DNA of 47,685 bases from Hominisplanchenecus_A murintestinalis. Its GTDB lineage: Bacteria > Bacillota > Clostridia > Lachnospirales > Lachnospiraceae. Positions 1 to 7,755 of this stretch are shown piece by piece. The notes beneath the pieces were generated by a model. It ran no database searches. It had not been told where the DNA came from and saw nothing but the letters and a program-made list of their open reading frames with translations. Position numbers and translations under genes: made by a program. Numbering within the stretch: the stretch's first letter is position 1; each line of letters opens with the position of its first letter. The stretch covers positions 1 through 47,685 of the forward strand of contig NZ_CALPCM010000021.1 of NCBI RefSeq assembly GCF_943193015.1, in the 5' to 3' direction.

Positions 1-2
1 GG

Positions 3-33
3 TTCTGTATCTCTTTTCACTTATTCTGTATCT
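3..33. repeat. Two direct copies of TTCTGTATCT, 21 bp apart
   Basis: The 10-mer TTCTGTATCT occurs at 3-12 and again at 24-33, two helical turns apart, just upstream of a TATAAT box at 46-51. The spacing would suit a regulator that binds one face of the helix. The window edge cuts off anything further upstream, so whether this is an operator or chance cannot be judged. Confidence 0.3.
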
Positions 34-51
34 ATTGCGTTAGGCTATAAT
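24..51 (+). promoter_or_regulatory. Candidate promoter of the Big_2 gene region
   Basis: A perfect TATAAT lies at 46-51, but the -35 position holds only a poor match (TTCTGT, 24-29, 16-nt spacer), which coincides with the second direct repeat. A good -10 with a poor -35 suggests dependence on an activator; this is inference. Confidence 0.4.
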
Positions 52-97
52 TAAGGGAGCGGGTGCAAAAGTAAAAAAGAAAGGAGCTGATTTTGAA

Positions 98-133
98 ATG
101 GACAAAACTGATAAAAGAGAGTATAATTTTTAA
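98..133 (+). CDS. 11-codon leader ORF or orphan gene start
   Basis: An ATG at 98 follows AAGGAG (81-86, 11-nt spacing) and encodes MDKTDKREYNF before a TAA. It lies between the candidate promoter and the Big_2 gene. It could be a leader peptide. It could also be the stranded first codons of the serine recombinase whose remains begin near 1056, if the Big_2 gene was inserted behind this start. Nothing visible decides between these, and it may not be translated at all. Confidence 0.25.
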   Translation: MDKTDKREYNF

Positions 134-214
134 TTAAGCTAACATATGTCGAAAAATGACGATTTTTTTCACAAAAATGAATATTTAGCATATACCAAAG
201 AAAGGGGATTCATT

Positions 215-1021
215 ATGAAGAACATCATCAGAAAATCAATCGCAACTATTGTTATTATTGCTATGGCTTTAACACTGGCTATGCCCATGCAAGCAGAGGC
301 AAAGGCAAAAGTGAAATTGAATAAAACTGAAATTGCGCTGAACGTCAAGAAATCATACAATCTTAAAGTATCTGGAACGACTGAGAAAGTCACATGGTCT
401 ACATCCAAAAAATCTGTTGCCACAGTAAATTCCAAAGGAAAAATAACCGCTAAGAAAAAGGGCACAGCTACAATTACCGCTAAGGTATCTGGCAAGAAAT
501 ACACCTGCAAGGTGACTGTAAAACAGCCTGTTACCTCTGTAACACTGAATAAAAAGACCGCCACTCTTACTAAGAAAGGTGCTACGGTTACTCTGAAAGC
601 TACAGCAAAGCCGACCAATGCTAATCAGCGTAAGGTCACATGGAAATCAAGTAATACTAAAGTTGTCAAAGTAGACAGTAACGGTAAAGTTTCGGCTGTT
701 TCTAACGGGACAGCTACCATTACTGCTACCGCCGCAGATGGCTCTAAGAAGAAAGCTACTTGTAAGGTAACTGTTAAGAATGTTGGTACAGAGTGTAAGC
801 ATGACTGGGTCAGAGTGTTTACCACGGACAGCGGTCCAGTGTATTGCCAATGTGCATGTGGTCAGATATTCGCTAATGCAAAGGAGTGGCAGGCTCACAG
901 AGTGGAAGCAGCTCTCAACCGTGAATACGGTCATGGCAGCTGCTCGGACTGTACTCCCTATGCAAAACCCTACAACTACGAAGAATGCTCCAAATGCGGG
1001 AAGAGAAGACCGTTACAATAG
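215..1021 (+). CDS. Secreted Big_2 (bacterial Ig-like) protein with Cys-rich tail
   Basis: The product has 268 residues. The ATG at 215 is chosen because it follows AAAGGGG and opens a clear signal peptide (basic MKNIIRKS, hydrophobic stretch, cleavage near AEA-KA around residue 28). Two Big_2 domains follow, about 33-105 and 108-190, with the usual lysine/threonine-rich VTWSTS...VATVNSKGKITA and VTWKSSN...VSAVSNGTATITA patterns. The last 75 residues change character and are Cys/His-rich, with CQCACG and ending CSKCGKRRP, which suggests a small metal-binding knuckle. Big_2 domains are usually surface modules; the function here is unknown. Lysine-rich codon use and low GC match the adjoining recombinase remnant, so the gene probably arrived with a mobile element. 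Its terminator lies six bases beyond the stop. Confidence 0.8.
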   Translation: MKNIIRKSIATIVIIAMALTLAMPMQAEAKAKVKLNKTEIALNVKKSYNLKVSGTTEKVTWSTSKKSVATVNSKGKITAKKKGTATITAKVSGKKYTCKVTVKQPVTSVTLNKKTATLTKKGATVTLKATAKPTNANQRKVTWKSSNTKVVKVDSNGKVSAVSNGTATITATAADGSKKKATCKVTVKNVGTECKHDWVRVFTTDSGPVYCQCACGQIFANAKEWQAHRVEAALNREYGHGSCSDCTPYAKPYNYEECSKCGKRRPLQ

Positions 1022-1026
1022 TTGCA

Positions 1027-1061
1027 AAAAAGGTAACATTCAATTTGAGTGTTACCTTTTT
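1027..1061 (+). terminator. Rho-independent terminator of the Big_2 gene
   Basis: AAAAAGGTAACA (1027-1038) pairs with TGTTACCTTTTT (1050-1061): a 12-bp stem, an 11-nt loop and a built-in T-run. Recognisable recombinase codons begin within its right arm, so the terminator marks the junction between the two sequences. Confidence 0.8.
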
Positions 1062-2584
1062 AGTTCCCATTCTCAAAATGAAGCGTCTATCGACCAGCAA
1101 AGGGAACAGGCGCAATTTTATGCGGAAAAACATGATTTGAATATGATCAAAGAATATACGGACAGGGCAATATCAGGAACAACGGACGAAAGACCAGGAT
1201 TCCAGCAAATGTTAGCAGAAGTTAGCAAATTAAAACCTGCTGTTCTGATACTTTGGAAAACAGACAGGCTCGGTAGGGACAGATATACCCTTGCCCTTGC
1301 AAAGAAAACAATCCGGGATGCTGGCTGTTCTATAAGTTATATTGCAGAAGCGATTCCAGATGATTCACCGGAATCTGTTCTGATGGAGGGTATGCTGGAA
1401 TCTATGGCAGAATTTTATTCAAAGCAGTTGCGTCAAAATGTTGTGCGCGGAATGCGTTATAATGCAGAGAATGCCCTTTATAACGGTCATAAGATGTTAG
1501 GGTATAAAGTGGACGATACAAAGCATTATATTAAAGATGAAACAACTGCTCCTGTGGTACAGTATATTTTTAAACAGTATGCAGATGGCAAGCCATTGAC
1601 TGAAATTGCGGATGAGTTGAATGCACAGGGAGTAAGGACAGTGCATGGGCGTGTATTTAAAGTGAATAGCCTTAGGCATATTTTGAAAAACAAGGCGTAT
1701 ATGAGTATTCGGATATTATGATTGAGGATGGTATGCCAAGACTTGTATCGGATGAGCTTTTTGAAGAAGTACAGAAGCGGTTTGAAAGAAATAAGCACAA
1801 GGCAAAAACGCCATCTATTGAGGAGGACGCTCCTCGTTACTGGCTGACCGGGAAATTATATTGCGGTGAGTGCGGTGCAACAATGCATGGAATGTCCGGC
1901 ACTTCAAAGACTGGTAAAATCCATTATTATTATGCCTGTAAAAATCATCGCAAACATAAATGTAATTTGCGGAACATACCTCAACTTCAATTAGAAGTCC
2001 ATGTGGTGTGGGTTTTGCGTCAACTTCTTGAAAATTCAGAAAATCTGGCAAGCCTAGCTGTGGATGTAGCTACATATTACAAAGAGTTAAACGCTGATAA
2101 TGGTTATATAGGTGGTTTAGAAGCCGAATTAAAAGAAACCGAGAAAGGTATCAATAATTTAATAAAGGCTATTGAAAAAGGCGTGCTGTCTGATACTGTT
2201 ACAAATCGCCTTGCCGAATTAGAGAATCGGAAAACAGCTATTAAAGAAGCCATCGAAACAGAGAGGCTAAAACAGGCTATTGTAGATGATGGACACAGCA
2301 TACAGCAGTATTTTGACAAGTATGCCAATGCAGACTTTGATGATACAGAAACAAGAAATACGATTTTAGAATATTTCGTTGATAAAATTTATGTTTATGA
2401 TGACAGGCTTGTTATCACATGGTATTATATAAATAATGAAACAGTGATTGATTTAGACACGCTTACAGAAATTACTGATACTAAAAATGCTGACGGTGAT
2501 AAGGGTGTGGAGAGTTCGACATTGAAACAGTCAGCTCCATATATGAAAAGTGTCGAAAACATAGCATTTTCGGCACTTTTTTAA
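1056..2584 (+). pseudogene. Degraded large serine recombinase (TndX-like), 5'-truncated and frameshifted
   Basis: Homology starts abruptly at about 1056 with LFSSHSQNEASIDQQ, which matches the YARYSSHSQNE catalytic motif of large serine recombinases but lacks the first beta strand, the conserved Arg and any start codon. The resolvase domain continues through WKTDRLGRDRY. The recombinase domain continues through VPDD/ESMAEFYS to KNKAY. At 1701-1703 the frame breaks: the expected codons for roughly AYIGEYSDIMIEDG have lost about 4 nt, so frame 1 stops at 1721 and the rest continues in another frame, with GAG at 1703 and an internal ATG at 1718. That second part carries the zinc ribbon (YCGECGATM...CKNHRKHKC), a coiled coil and the C-terminus. 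Family members of about 530 residues excise or integrate conjugative and mobilisable elements. This copy should be inactive. Confidence 0.85.
2546..2582 (+). terminator. Terminator overlapping the recombinase 3' end
   Basis: AAAAGTGTCGAAAA (2546-2559) pairs with TTTTCGGCACTTTT (2567-2580), 14 bp with one G-U pair, a 7-nt loop and six T's ending at 2582. The stem encodes the last residues of the recombinase, and the stop codon sits at the end of the T-run. Confidence 0.8.
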
Positions 2585-2788
2585 TGCTTTAAAAGCTATA
2601 AAATTGAATTTCAGGTCGTTTTCGGTTGTTTCAGAATGTAATCTTTGGGGTCAAAATTGGGGTCAAATTTTAAATGTTATTAAAAGGGCAATATAAAGAT
2701 ATATGCTATTTTTTAAATAAATCGATGCTGCACATAATCATAAGATTTACTTATGTCAATTGATTTTTGGATAACTGTCAGAGGTATA
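2585..2788. other. AT-rich gap after the recombinase, with a tandem 12-mer
   Basis: No ORF with a ribosome site is visible. The one distinctive feature is a tandem TTGGGGTCAAAA/TTGGGGTCAAAT (2645-2656 and 2657-2668, 11 of 12 identical). It lies about 60 bp past the recombinase stop, where an element's end or attachment site might be. The rest is AT-rich with no clear promoter. Confidence 0.4.
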
Positions 2789-2825
2789 AAAACTCCCCCG
2801 GCTAGGATGCCGAGGGGTTTTTTGT
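2789..2825. terminator. Bidirectional terminator between the recombinase remnant and the phosphoesterase
   Basis: A stem of CCCC-CGGC against GCCG-A-GGGG with loop TAGGAT is flanked by AAAAACT on one side and TTTTTT on the other, so it can work on both strands. The last codons and stop (2802-2804) of the minus-strand phosphoesterase lie inside it. Confidence 0.7.
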
Positions 2826-3704
2826 ATATTCGCTGATACAGATGGGGTCTGCGAGTACTTCACGCGCGACATAGAGGGTTTGGTCAGCCCGTGTATTCAT
2901 CGTCCATTTTACAAGCGTCATGCAGCGATGTTCAACTTCAATGCAAGTGATACAGCGGGGATGGACGCAGCTTCCAGTGTTGCAGTAAGGTGCGTCGGCT
3001 GTTCCGATCATGGGGCGGTGTGTGTGCCCGGTGATTAATATATGACCTTTGCTTTGCGCCCAGTTTGTAAGTTTTTCTTCGGCGCGGCGTTTCTTTTTGT
3101 TATTCTTGGCGGCGCTGGTAGGGTCGTGGAATCCCATACGTTCGGCAGGACCCCATACATAACGTACAAGGAAACGGCTTAATTGCCACAGATTGCTGTT
3201 TAAAAAGTCGGTCTGATGGCCGTGAGTTAGGTAAATGTCTTTCTGCTGTTCGGAATCTTTTAGAATCAGGCCGGAATAGAAGGTGATTCCGGGAAAGAGG
3301 GGGAGGTCTTTACGCTCGGAAGGACAGGAATAAGATTCAAAAAACTGTTCTGCCTTTTTGGGTGATTTTTTTATAATATCATGATTTCCATATAGCAGAT
3401 AGAGCCGCTTTTTCTGGTAAAATTTTGAGAGCAGCCAAAATACGTTGCTGTGGACATCTATAATCTGCTGCATGGAACGGTTCTCCCAAAGCTCGTCGCC
3501 GTCCCCGAGTTCGATATAGGTAAAACCCTGGGCATAGTAGTGCTGCAGCGCTGCAAAGTACAGATGCTGGTTTTTTAAAAAATTATCGCTGGAGCTGCCA
3601 TTTCCCCGATGGCAGTCGCTGATTAAAATATATTTGGAATCTTCGGAGAGCGGGAGAGTGGGAGCCTGAAGGAAAGCTTTTTGGAGTCGGTGATTATAAT
3701 TCAT
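2802..3704 (-). CDS. Calcineurin-like metallophosphoesterase
   Basis: The product has 300 residues, starting at the ATG at 3704, which has GGAGG about eight bases upstream; the open frame extends further upstream but without support. All dinuclear-metal motifs are present in order: SDCH (D30, H32), GDGDE (67-71), GNHD (106-109), THGH (H161, H163) and GHTH (226-229). This arrangement resembles UDP-diacylglucosamine-pyrophosphatase-like and general phosphoesterases. There is no signal peptide, so it is probably cytosolic. The substrate cannot be told from the sequence. Its ATG overlaps the stop of the upstream DUF4474 gene by 4 bp (ATGA), which implies translational coupling. Confidence 0.88.
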   Translation of the reverse strand: MNYNHRLQKAFLQAPTLPLSEDSKYILISDCHRGNGSSSDNFLKNQHLYFAALQHYYAQGFTYIELGDGDELWENRSMQQIIDVHSNVFWLLSKFYQKKRLYLLYGNHDIIKKSPKKAEQFFESYSCPSERKDLPLFPGITFYSGLILKDSEQQKDIYLTHGHQTDFLNSNLWQLSRFLVRYVWGPAERMGFHDPTSAAKNNKKKRRAEEKLTNWAQSKGHILITGHTHRPMIGTADAPYCNTGSCVHPRCITCIEVEHRCMTLVKWTMNTRADQTLYVAREVLADPICISEYTKNPSAS

Positions 3705-4597
3705 CGCATAGTCCTCCGGCGTTTTCTTGGTTTTCGTATGGTAATCATTTTCCTGAAAGCAAAGGGGAGGAAATAATACAGGTACAGAAGGCGGTCGATG
3801 TTTTTGCAAAACGGCCTGGTAATCCGGCGGTAAATCCAGCAGAACAGACGGTTCATGCACTGTGCTATGGCGCGGCGAAGCCTGAAATGGCGGCAGGGCT
3901 GCGGCGATTCTGGGATATCGAAAAAGAGGGTAACAGTATGGTCTTCTATGCAGAAAGTGTTTTGGCAATAGCCGTTCTCCTGTAAAGCTTCTGTGAAAGC
4001 ATGCATCATGTCGCAATTCGGAAATGTGATGGAGACTGTCAGCTGCAGTTCGCGTGGTTTTGAGAACATTCCCATGCAAAATCCAGTCAGCCACCAGTGG
4101 CATTTGGATAGAGCAAAGAGTGGACGGCCGTTTTTACACAGGCGGATTTCCAAGGGAAGCATTTCGCATCCGCTGACTCCATAGAAAAGCGTGTGTTTGC
4201 GTTCGGATGGACGAAGAAGACGATCAGCTTTGTAGACGCCTACTTCACATCCTGTATTTATTCCGTACTGCCCTTTCCAAAATTCAATCATCCAGGTACA
4301 GCCTTTATAGTTAAAATAGACAGGTTCACAGTCGAACACCATCTGGAAAAAGGGCGCGGTGGCGTCAAAGAGGGTACAGTAACCGTAATGGCGCTGCCAT
4401 GCGTCAATTCGTGAGGTGAATATATCCTGCTGCTCATCGTAAGCATATCCAAACGGAGTAATAAGGTCTGAAAGGATACAGCATTTTTCTTTCATGCACA
4501 GGCAGCATACTTTGCGGATCGCGCAGGGTTTCCGGTAAAACCGGAGATAGAAAAAGAAGATACATATTATGATAAAAATACCAACGCCTAAATACAT
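3701..4597 (-). CDS. DUF4474 domain protein, membrane-anchored
   Basis: The product has 298 residues, with GGAG upstream of the ATG at 4597. Residues 3-18 form an N-terminal hydrophobic anchor. The DUF4474 signature follows: FGYAYDEQQDIFTSRIDAWQ, then FDATAPFFQMVFDCEPVYFNY and WMIEFWKGQYGINTGCEVGVY. The C-terminal part has a basic hydrophobic segment (RLFCWIYRRI... LLYLYYFLPFAF). DUF4474 proteins are common in Clostridia and have no established function. It is the first gene of a two-gene operon with the phosphoesterase. A possible TATGAT box lies upstream near 4625, without a convincing -35. Confidence 0.8.
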   Translation of the reverse strand: MYLGVGIFIIICIFFFYLRFYRKPCAIRKVCCLCMKEKCCILSDLITPFGYAYDEQQDIFTSRIDAWQRHYGYCTLFDATAPFFQMVFDCEPVYFNYKGCTWMIEFWKGQYGINTGCEVGVYKADRLLRPSERKHTLFYGVSGCEMLPLEIRLCKNGRPLFALSKCHWWLTGFCMGMFSKPRELQLTVSITFPNCDMMHAFTEALQENGYCQNTFCIEDHTVTLFFDIPESPQPCRHFRLRRAIAQCMNRLFCWIYRRITRPFCKNIDRLLYLYYFLPFAFRKMITIRKPRKRRRTMR

Positions 4598-4691
4598 GGC
4601 TTAGATACTCCTGATTTCTTTTTACTTTATCATATGTTTGACGGGACGGAGCTGTGCGGGAGTGAAAAAGAGAAGAAAGAGAAAAAAACGC

Positions 4692-4720
4692 TTGCATTTT
4701 GACGGAAGGTGTAGTAATAT
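4692..4720 (+). promoter_or_regulatory. tRNA-Glu promoter
   Basis: TTGCAT (4692-4697), a 17-nt spacer and TAATAT (4715-4720) end 20 bp before the mature tRNA 5' end. Confidence 0.7.
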
Positions 4721-4740
4721 ATGGGAGTCGGTTAAGATAT

Positions 4741-4812
4741 GGTCCGTTGGTCAAGCGGTTAAGACGCCGCCCTCTCACGGCGGAAACAGGGGTTCGATTC
4801 CCCTACGGACTG
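4741..4812 (+). tRNA. tRNA-Glu (anticodon CTC)
   Basis: The 72-nt cloverleaf has acceptor GGTCCGT/ACGGACT, with a G1-U72 wobble that is usual for clostridial tRNA-Glu. The anticodon stem CCGCC/GGCGG encloses loop CTCTCAC, so the anticodon is CTC and reads GAG. The T arm is GGGG-TTCGATT-CCCC. The CCA end is not encoded; the discriminator is G. Confidence 0.93.
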
Positions 4813-4825
4813 TTGAGAAAATGTG

Positions 4826-4870
4826 AAACGCTAAAGCACGCAAGGTGAGTGTTATAGCGTTTTATTGTTT
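4826..4870 (+). terminator. Terminator after tRNA-Glu
   Basis: AAACGCTA pairs with TAGCGTTT across a 20-nt loop, followed by TTATTGTTTT. The loop is long but the T-rich tail fits. Confidence 0.6.
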
Positions 4871-4898
4871 TGTAGGAATTGTTGTTTTAGAAAATTTC

Positions 4899-4927
4899 TT
4901 TTCAGCATTTGGGGTCTGTGCTATAAT
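4899..4927 (+). promoter_or_regulatory. Promoter of the Uma2-family gene
   Basis: TTTTCA (4899-4904), a 17-nt spacer and a perfect TATAAT (4922-4927). Confidence 0.6.
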
Positions 4928-4994
4928 TTGATATTAGAGCGTGTTTGAAAATTCATTCCTGCCATCTGCACGCTTTAGGAAAGGATGTGAAACT

Positions 4995-5546
4995 ATGCCA
5001 TTATTGAAAGAAGAATATAGAAAGCAGGAAAAAATGAATGGCATCGTATATGATATGTCGCCATCGCCAAATTACAGGCATGGAATCATTAATAATAATA
5101 TTAATACGATTATAAAGATAGGATTGAAGAATAGCTTGTGCCTGGTATTCATGGAAAATCTGGATTTTAAATATCATCCGGAGGAAAATGATGATTATGT
5201 CGTTCCTGATATCATGGTAATCTGTGACAGGAAGCATTTGAAAGGCGGGAGTTACAGCGGCGTGCCAAAGTTTATTGCTGAAACGTTAAGTCCGTCAACG
5301 GTCATGAAAGATAGGACAGAAAAAATGGCGGCTTATGAAAAAGCAGGAGTGGAAGAATATTGGATTGTTTCACAGCAGGGAGCCGTCGAAATCTATTACC
5401 TGGAAAATGGAAAATATATTTTGAGGTACAGTTATATTTTAGAAAATGACAAAGAAGAGGAACACTATAATGCAGAAACAGTGATCAGTTTAAGAGGATT
5501 TCCGCATATAACGATGACGCTGGGAGAGATATTTGAAGGTTTATAG
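4995..5546 (+). CDS. Uma2-family (DUF820) PD-(D/E)XK nuclease-fold protein
   Basis: The product has 183 residues. The ATG at 4995 follows AGGAAAGGATG; an open frame runs 18 codons upstream but has no ribosome site. The family pattern is complete: an N-terminal MNGIVYDMSPSPNYRHG beta-hairpin, VVPDIMVICD with the metal-binding PD, FIAETLSPSTVMKDRTEKM with the Glu and downstream Lys, and the GVEEYWIV motif. Uma2 proteins are very abundant in cyanobacteria and are found singly in Firmicutes. They are predicted endonucleases of unknown physiological role. It stands alone, with its own promoter and no neighbour in the same unit. Confidence 0.85.
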   Translation: MPLLKEEYRKQEKMNGIVYDMSPSPNYRHGIINNNINTIIKIGLKNSLCLVFMENLDFKYHPEENDDYVVPDIMVICDRKHLKGGSYSGVPKFIAETLSPSTVMKDRTEKMAAYEKAGVEEYWIVSQQGAVEIYYLENGKYILRYSYILENDKEEEHYNAETVISLRGFPHITMTLGEIFEGL

Positions 5547-5810
5547 AAGAAGCGAATCAGAAGAAGGTAAGAAGGACAAAAAGCAATATTCCATATCCGC
5601 GTGTAGAAGAAGCGGAGAAATAAATCATGGTAGTTTGGCAGATGTGGTTTATCGAAGGAATAGTGCTTTTTTTCTTGCATTTCTGTAGGATTTATGGTTA
5701 TAATAGCCGTTGGGTAACAGAATATTAGTTCGCATATAAGACGGGATGATATCTTTCCGGAAATCCGGAGTGTATGCCGGGCAGGTTCCGGCGGAGAAAG
5801 GAATGAAAAA
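5547..5810. other. Intergenic region upstream of parE
   Basis: There are 264 bases without a credible ORF. The promoter at 5675-5704 is the only clear signal. The 5' leader between the promoter and parE is about 100 nt and shows no recognisable riboswitch. Confidence 0.5.
5675..5704 (+). promoter_or_regulatory. Promoter of parE-parC
   Basis: TTGCAT (5675-5680), an 18-nt spacer and a perfect TATAAT (5699-5704), about 105 bp before parE. Confidence 0.65.
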
Positions 5811-7733
5811 ATGGCGAAAAGTATCACATATGACGCCGGCAGTATTTCAGTGTTGGAAGGACTGGAGGCAGTCAGGAAACGGCCGGGCATGTATATAGGA
5901 AGCGTGTCGCGGAAAGGGCTGAACCATCTGATATATGAGATTGTGGATAATGCCGTGGACGAGCATCTGGCAGGGCACTGTGACAGGATAGAGGTAACAC
6001 TGGAGAAAGACGGCTCTGCTACGGTAAACGACAATGGACGTGGGATTCCGGTGGGGATGCACGAGAAAGGGATGTCTGCAGAGAGGCTTGTGTTTACCAC
6101 GCTCCATGCGGGAGGAAAGTTTGATAATACGGTATATAAGACGAGCGGAGGGCTGCACGGGGTGGGTTCTTCGGTAGTCAATGCGCTGTCTGTTTATCTG
6201 GAAATCAAAGTAAGCCGTGAAGGTGCAGTGCACTATGACCGTTATGAGAGAGGCGTTCCTACCGTTGAATTAGAAAATGGGCTGCTTCCGGTCATCGGAA
6301 GGACGAAAAAGACGGGAACCTGGATTAACTTTCTGCCTGATCCGGAGATTTTTGAAAAGACCAGGTTTGCAGCGGCAGAGGTGAAGAGCAGGCTGCATGA
6401 GACGGCTTACCTGAACCCGAATCTGGTGATTGTTTTTGAGGATAAACGGGACGGGGCAACGGAACATATTGAGTTTCATGAACCTGATGGCATTATTGGA
6501 TATGTAAAGGATTTGAATAAGAAGAAAGAGACTATCCATGAGCCGGTGTATTTTAAAGGGGAATCTGAAGGAATTACCGTGGAGTGTGCGTTCCAGTATG
6601 TGAATGAATTCCATGAAAATGTACTGGGCTTTTGTAATAATATTTACAACGCGGAGGGTGGTACGCACTTAACGGGATTTAAAACAGTGTTTACGACAGT
6701 GATGAACACGTATGCCAGGGAGCTTGGCATATTGAAAGAAAAAGACGCGAACTTTACCGGAGCGGACATAAGAAACGGGTTGACGGCTGTAATTTCCGTC
6801 AAACATCCGGCGCCCCGGTTTGAAGGGCAGACAAAGACGAAGCTGGACAATCAGGACGCTTCAAAGGCTTCAGGGAAGGTGACAGGAGAAGAGGTGGTTC
6901 TATATTTCGACAGAAATCTGGAGACGCTTAAAAGCGTGCTTTCCTGCGCGGAGAAAGCGGCGAAAATCAGACGGTCGGAAGAGAAAGCTAAGACGAATAT
7001 GCTGACGAAGCAAAAATATTCTTTTGACTCGAACGGAAAATTAGCGAATTGTGAGAGCCGAGATGCTTCCAAGTGTGAGATTTTCATTGTGGAGGGAGAT
7101 TCTGCGGGAGGTTCTGCAAAGACAGCCAGAAACCGGAATTTCCAGGCGATACTTCCTATCCGGGGGAAAATCTTGAATGTGGAAAAAGCGAGTATTGATA
7201 AGGTGCTGGCCAATGCAGAAATTAAAACAATGATCAATGCGTTTGGCTGCGGATTTTCTGAAGGGTACGGAAACGATTTTGACATTACAAAGCTGCGTTA
7301 TGACAAGATTATCATTATGGCGGATGCTGATGTGGACGGCGCCCATATCAGCACGCTGCTTCTGACTCTGTTTTACCGTTTTATGCCGGATTTGATTTAT
7401 GAAGGGCATGTATATATTGCGATGCCGCCTCTGTACAAGGCGATGCCGTCAAAAGGAGAAGAAGAATATCTTTATGATGACAAAGCTCTTGAGCGTTACC
7501 GTAAGGCACACAAAGGCTCATTTACCCTGCAGCGCTATAAAGGCCTTGGAGAAATGGATGCTGACCAGCTTTGGGAGACAACGCTGAATCCTGAGACCAG
7601 GATAATGAAGCGTGTGGAAATTGAAGATGCGAGGATGGCTTCGGATGTGACGGAGATGCTGATGGGGACGGAAGTTCCGCCACGGAAGGCATTTATCTAT
7701 GAACATGCCCAGGATGCGGAACTTGACGTATAG
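5811..7733 (+). CDS. parE: DNA topoisomerase IV subunit B (ParE; GyrB paralogue)
   Basis: The product has 640 residues, starting at an ATG with AAAGGAATG upstream. The GHKL ATPase domain shows E43, D46-N47, DNGRGIP (74-80) and GGLHGVGSSVV (113-123). The TOPRIM domain shows EGDSAGGS (E428, D430), LPIRGKILN and DADVDGAH (D505, D507, D509). The C-terminus has RYKGLGEM. Together with subunit A it passes one DNA duplex through another using ATP, which decatenates chromosomes (ParE) or supercoils DNA (GyrB). I choose ParE because the partner subunit lacks a visible GyrA box and the pair is not next to recF/dnaA-type genes. The two families are close, so GyrB is not excluded. parC starts 22 bp downstream. 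Confidence 0.8.
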   Translation: MAKSITYDAGSISVLEGLEAVRKRPGMYIGSVSRKGLNHLIYEIVDNAVDEHLAGHCDRIEVTLEKDGSATVNDNGRGIPVGMHEKGMSAERLVFTTLHAGGKFDNTVYKTSGGLHGVGSSVVNALSVYLEIKVSREGAVHYDRYERGVPTVELENGLLPVIGRTKKTGTWINFLPDPEIFEKTRFAAAEVKSRLHETAYLNPNLVIVFEDKRDGATEHIEFHEPDGIIGYVKDLNKKKETIHEPVYFKGESEGITVECAFQYVNEFHENVLGFCNNIYNAEGGTHLTGFKTVFTTVMNTYARELGILKEKDANFTGADIRNGLTAVISVKHPAPRFEGQTKTKLDNQDASKASGKVTGEEVVLYFDRNLETLKSVLSCAEKAAKIRRSEEKAKTNMLTKQKYSFDSNGKLANCESRDASKCEIFIVEGDSAGGSAKTARNRNFQAILPIRGKILNVEKASIDKVLANAEIKTMINAFGCGFSEGYGNDFDITKLRYDKIIIMADADVDGAHISTLLLTLFYRFMPDLIYEGHVYIAMPPLYKAMPSKGEEEYLYDDKALERYRKAHKGSFTLQRYKGLGEMDADQLWETTLNPETRIMKRVEIEDARMASDVTEMLMGTEVPPRKAFIYEHAQDAELDV

Positions 7734-7755
7734 CAATGGAAGGTAAGGTACAGAG

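Noticed and set aside
1690..1725. Programmed ribosomal frameshift in the serine recombinase
   Set aside because: No slippery heptamer or downstream structure is visible, the expected codons are missing, and the 5' end is also lost, so decay is the simpler reading.
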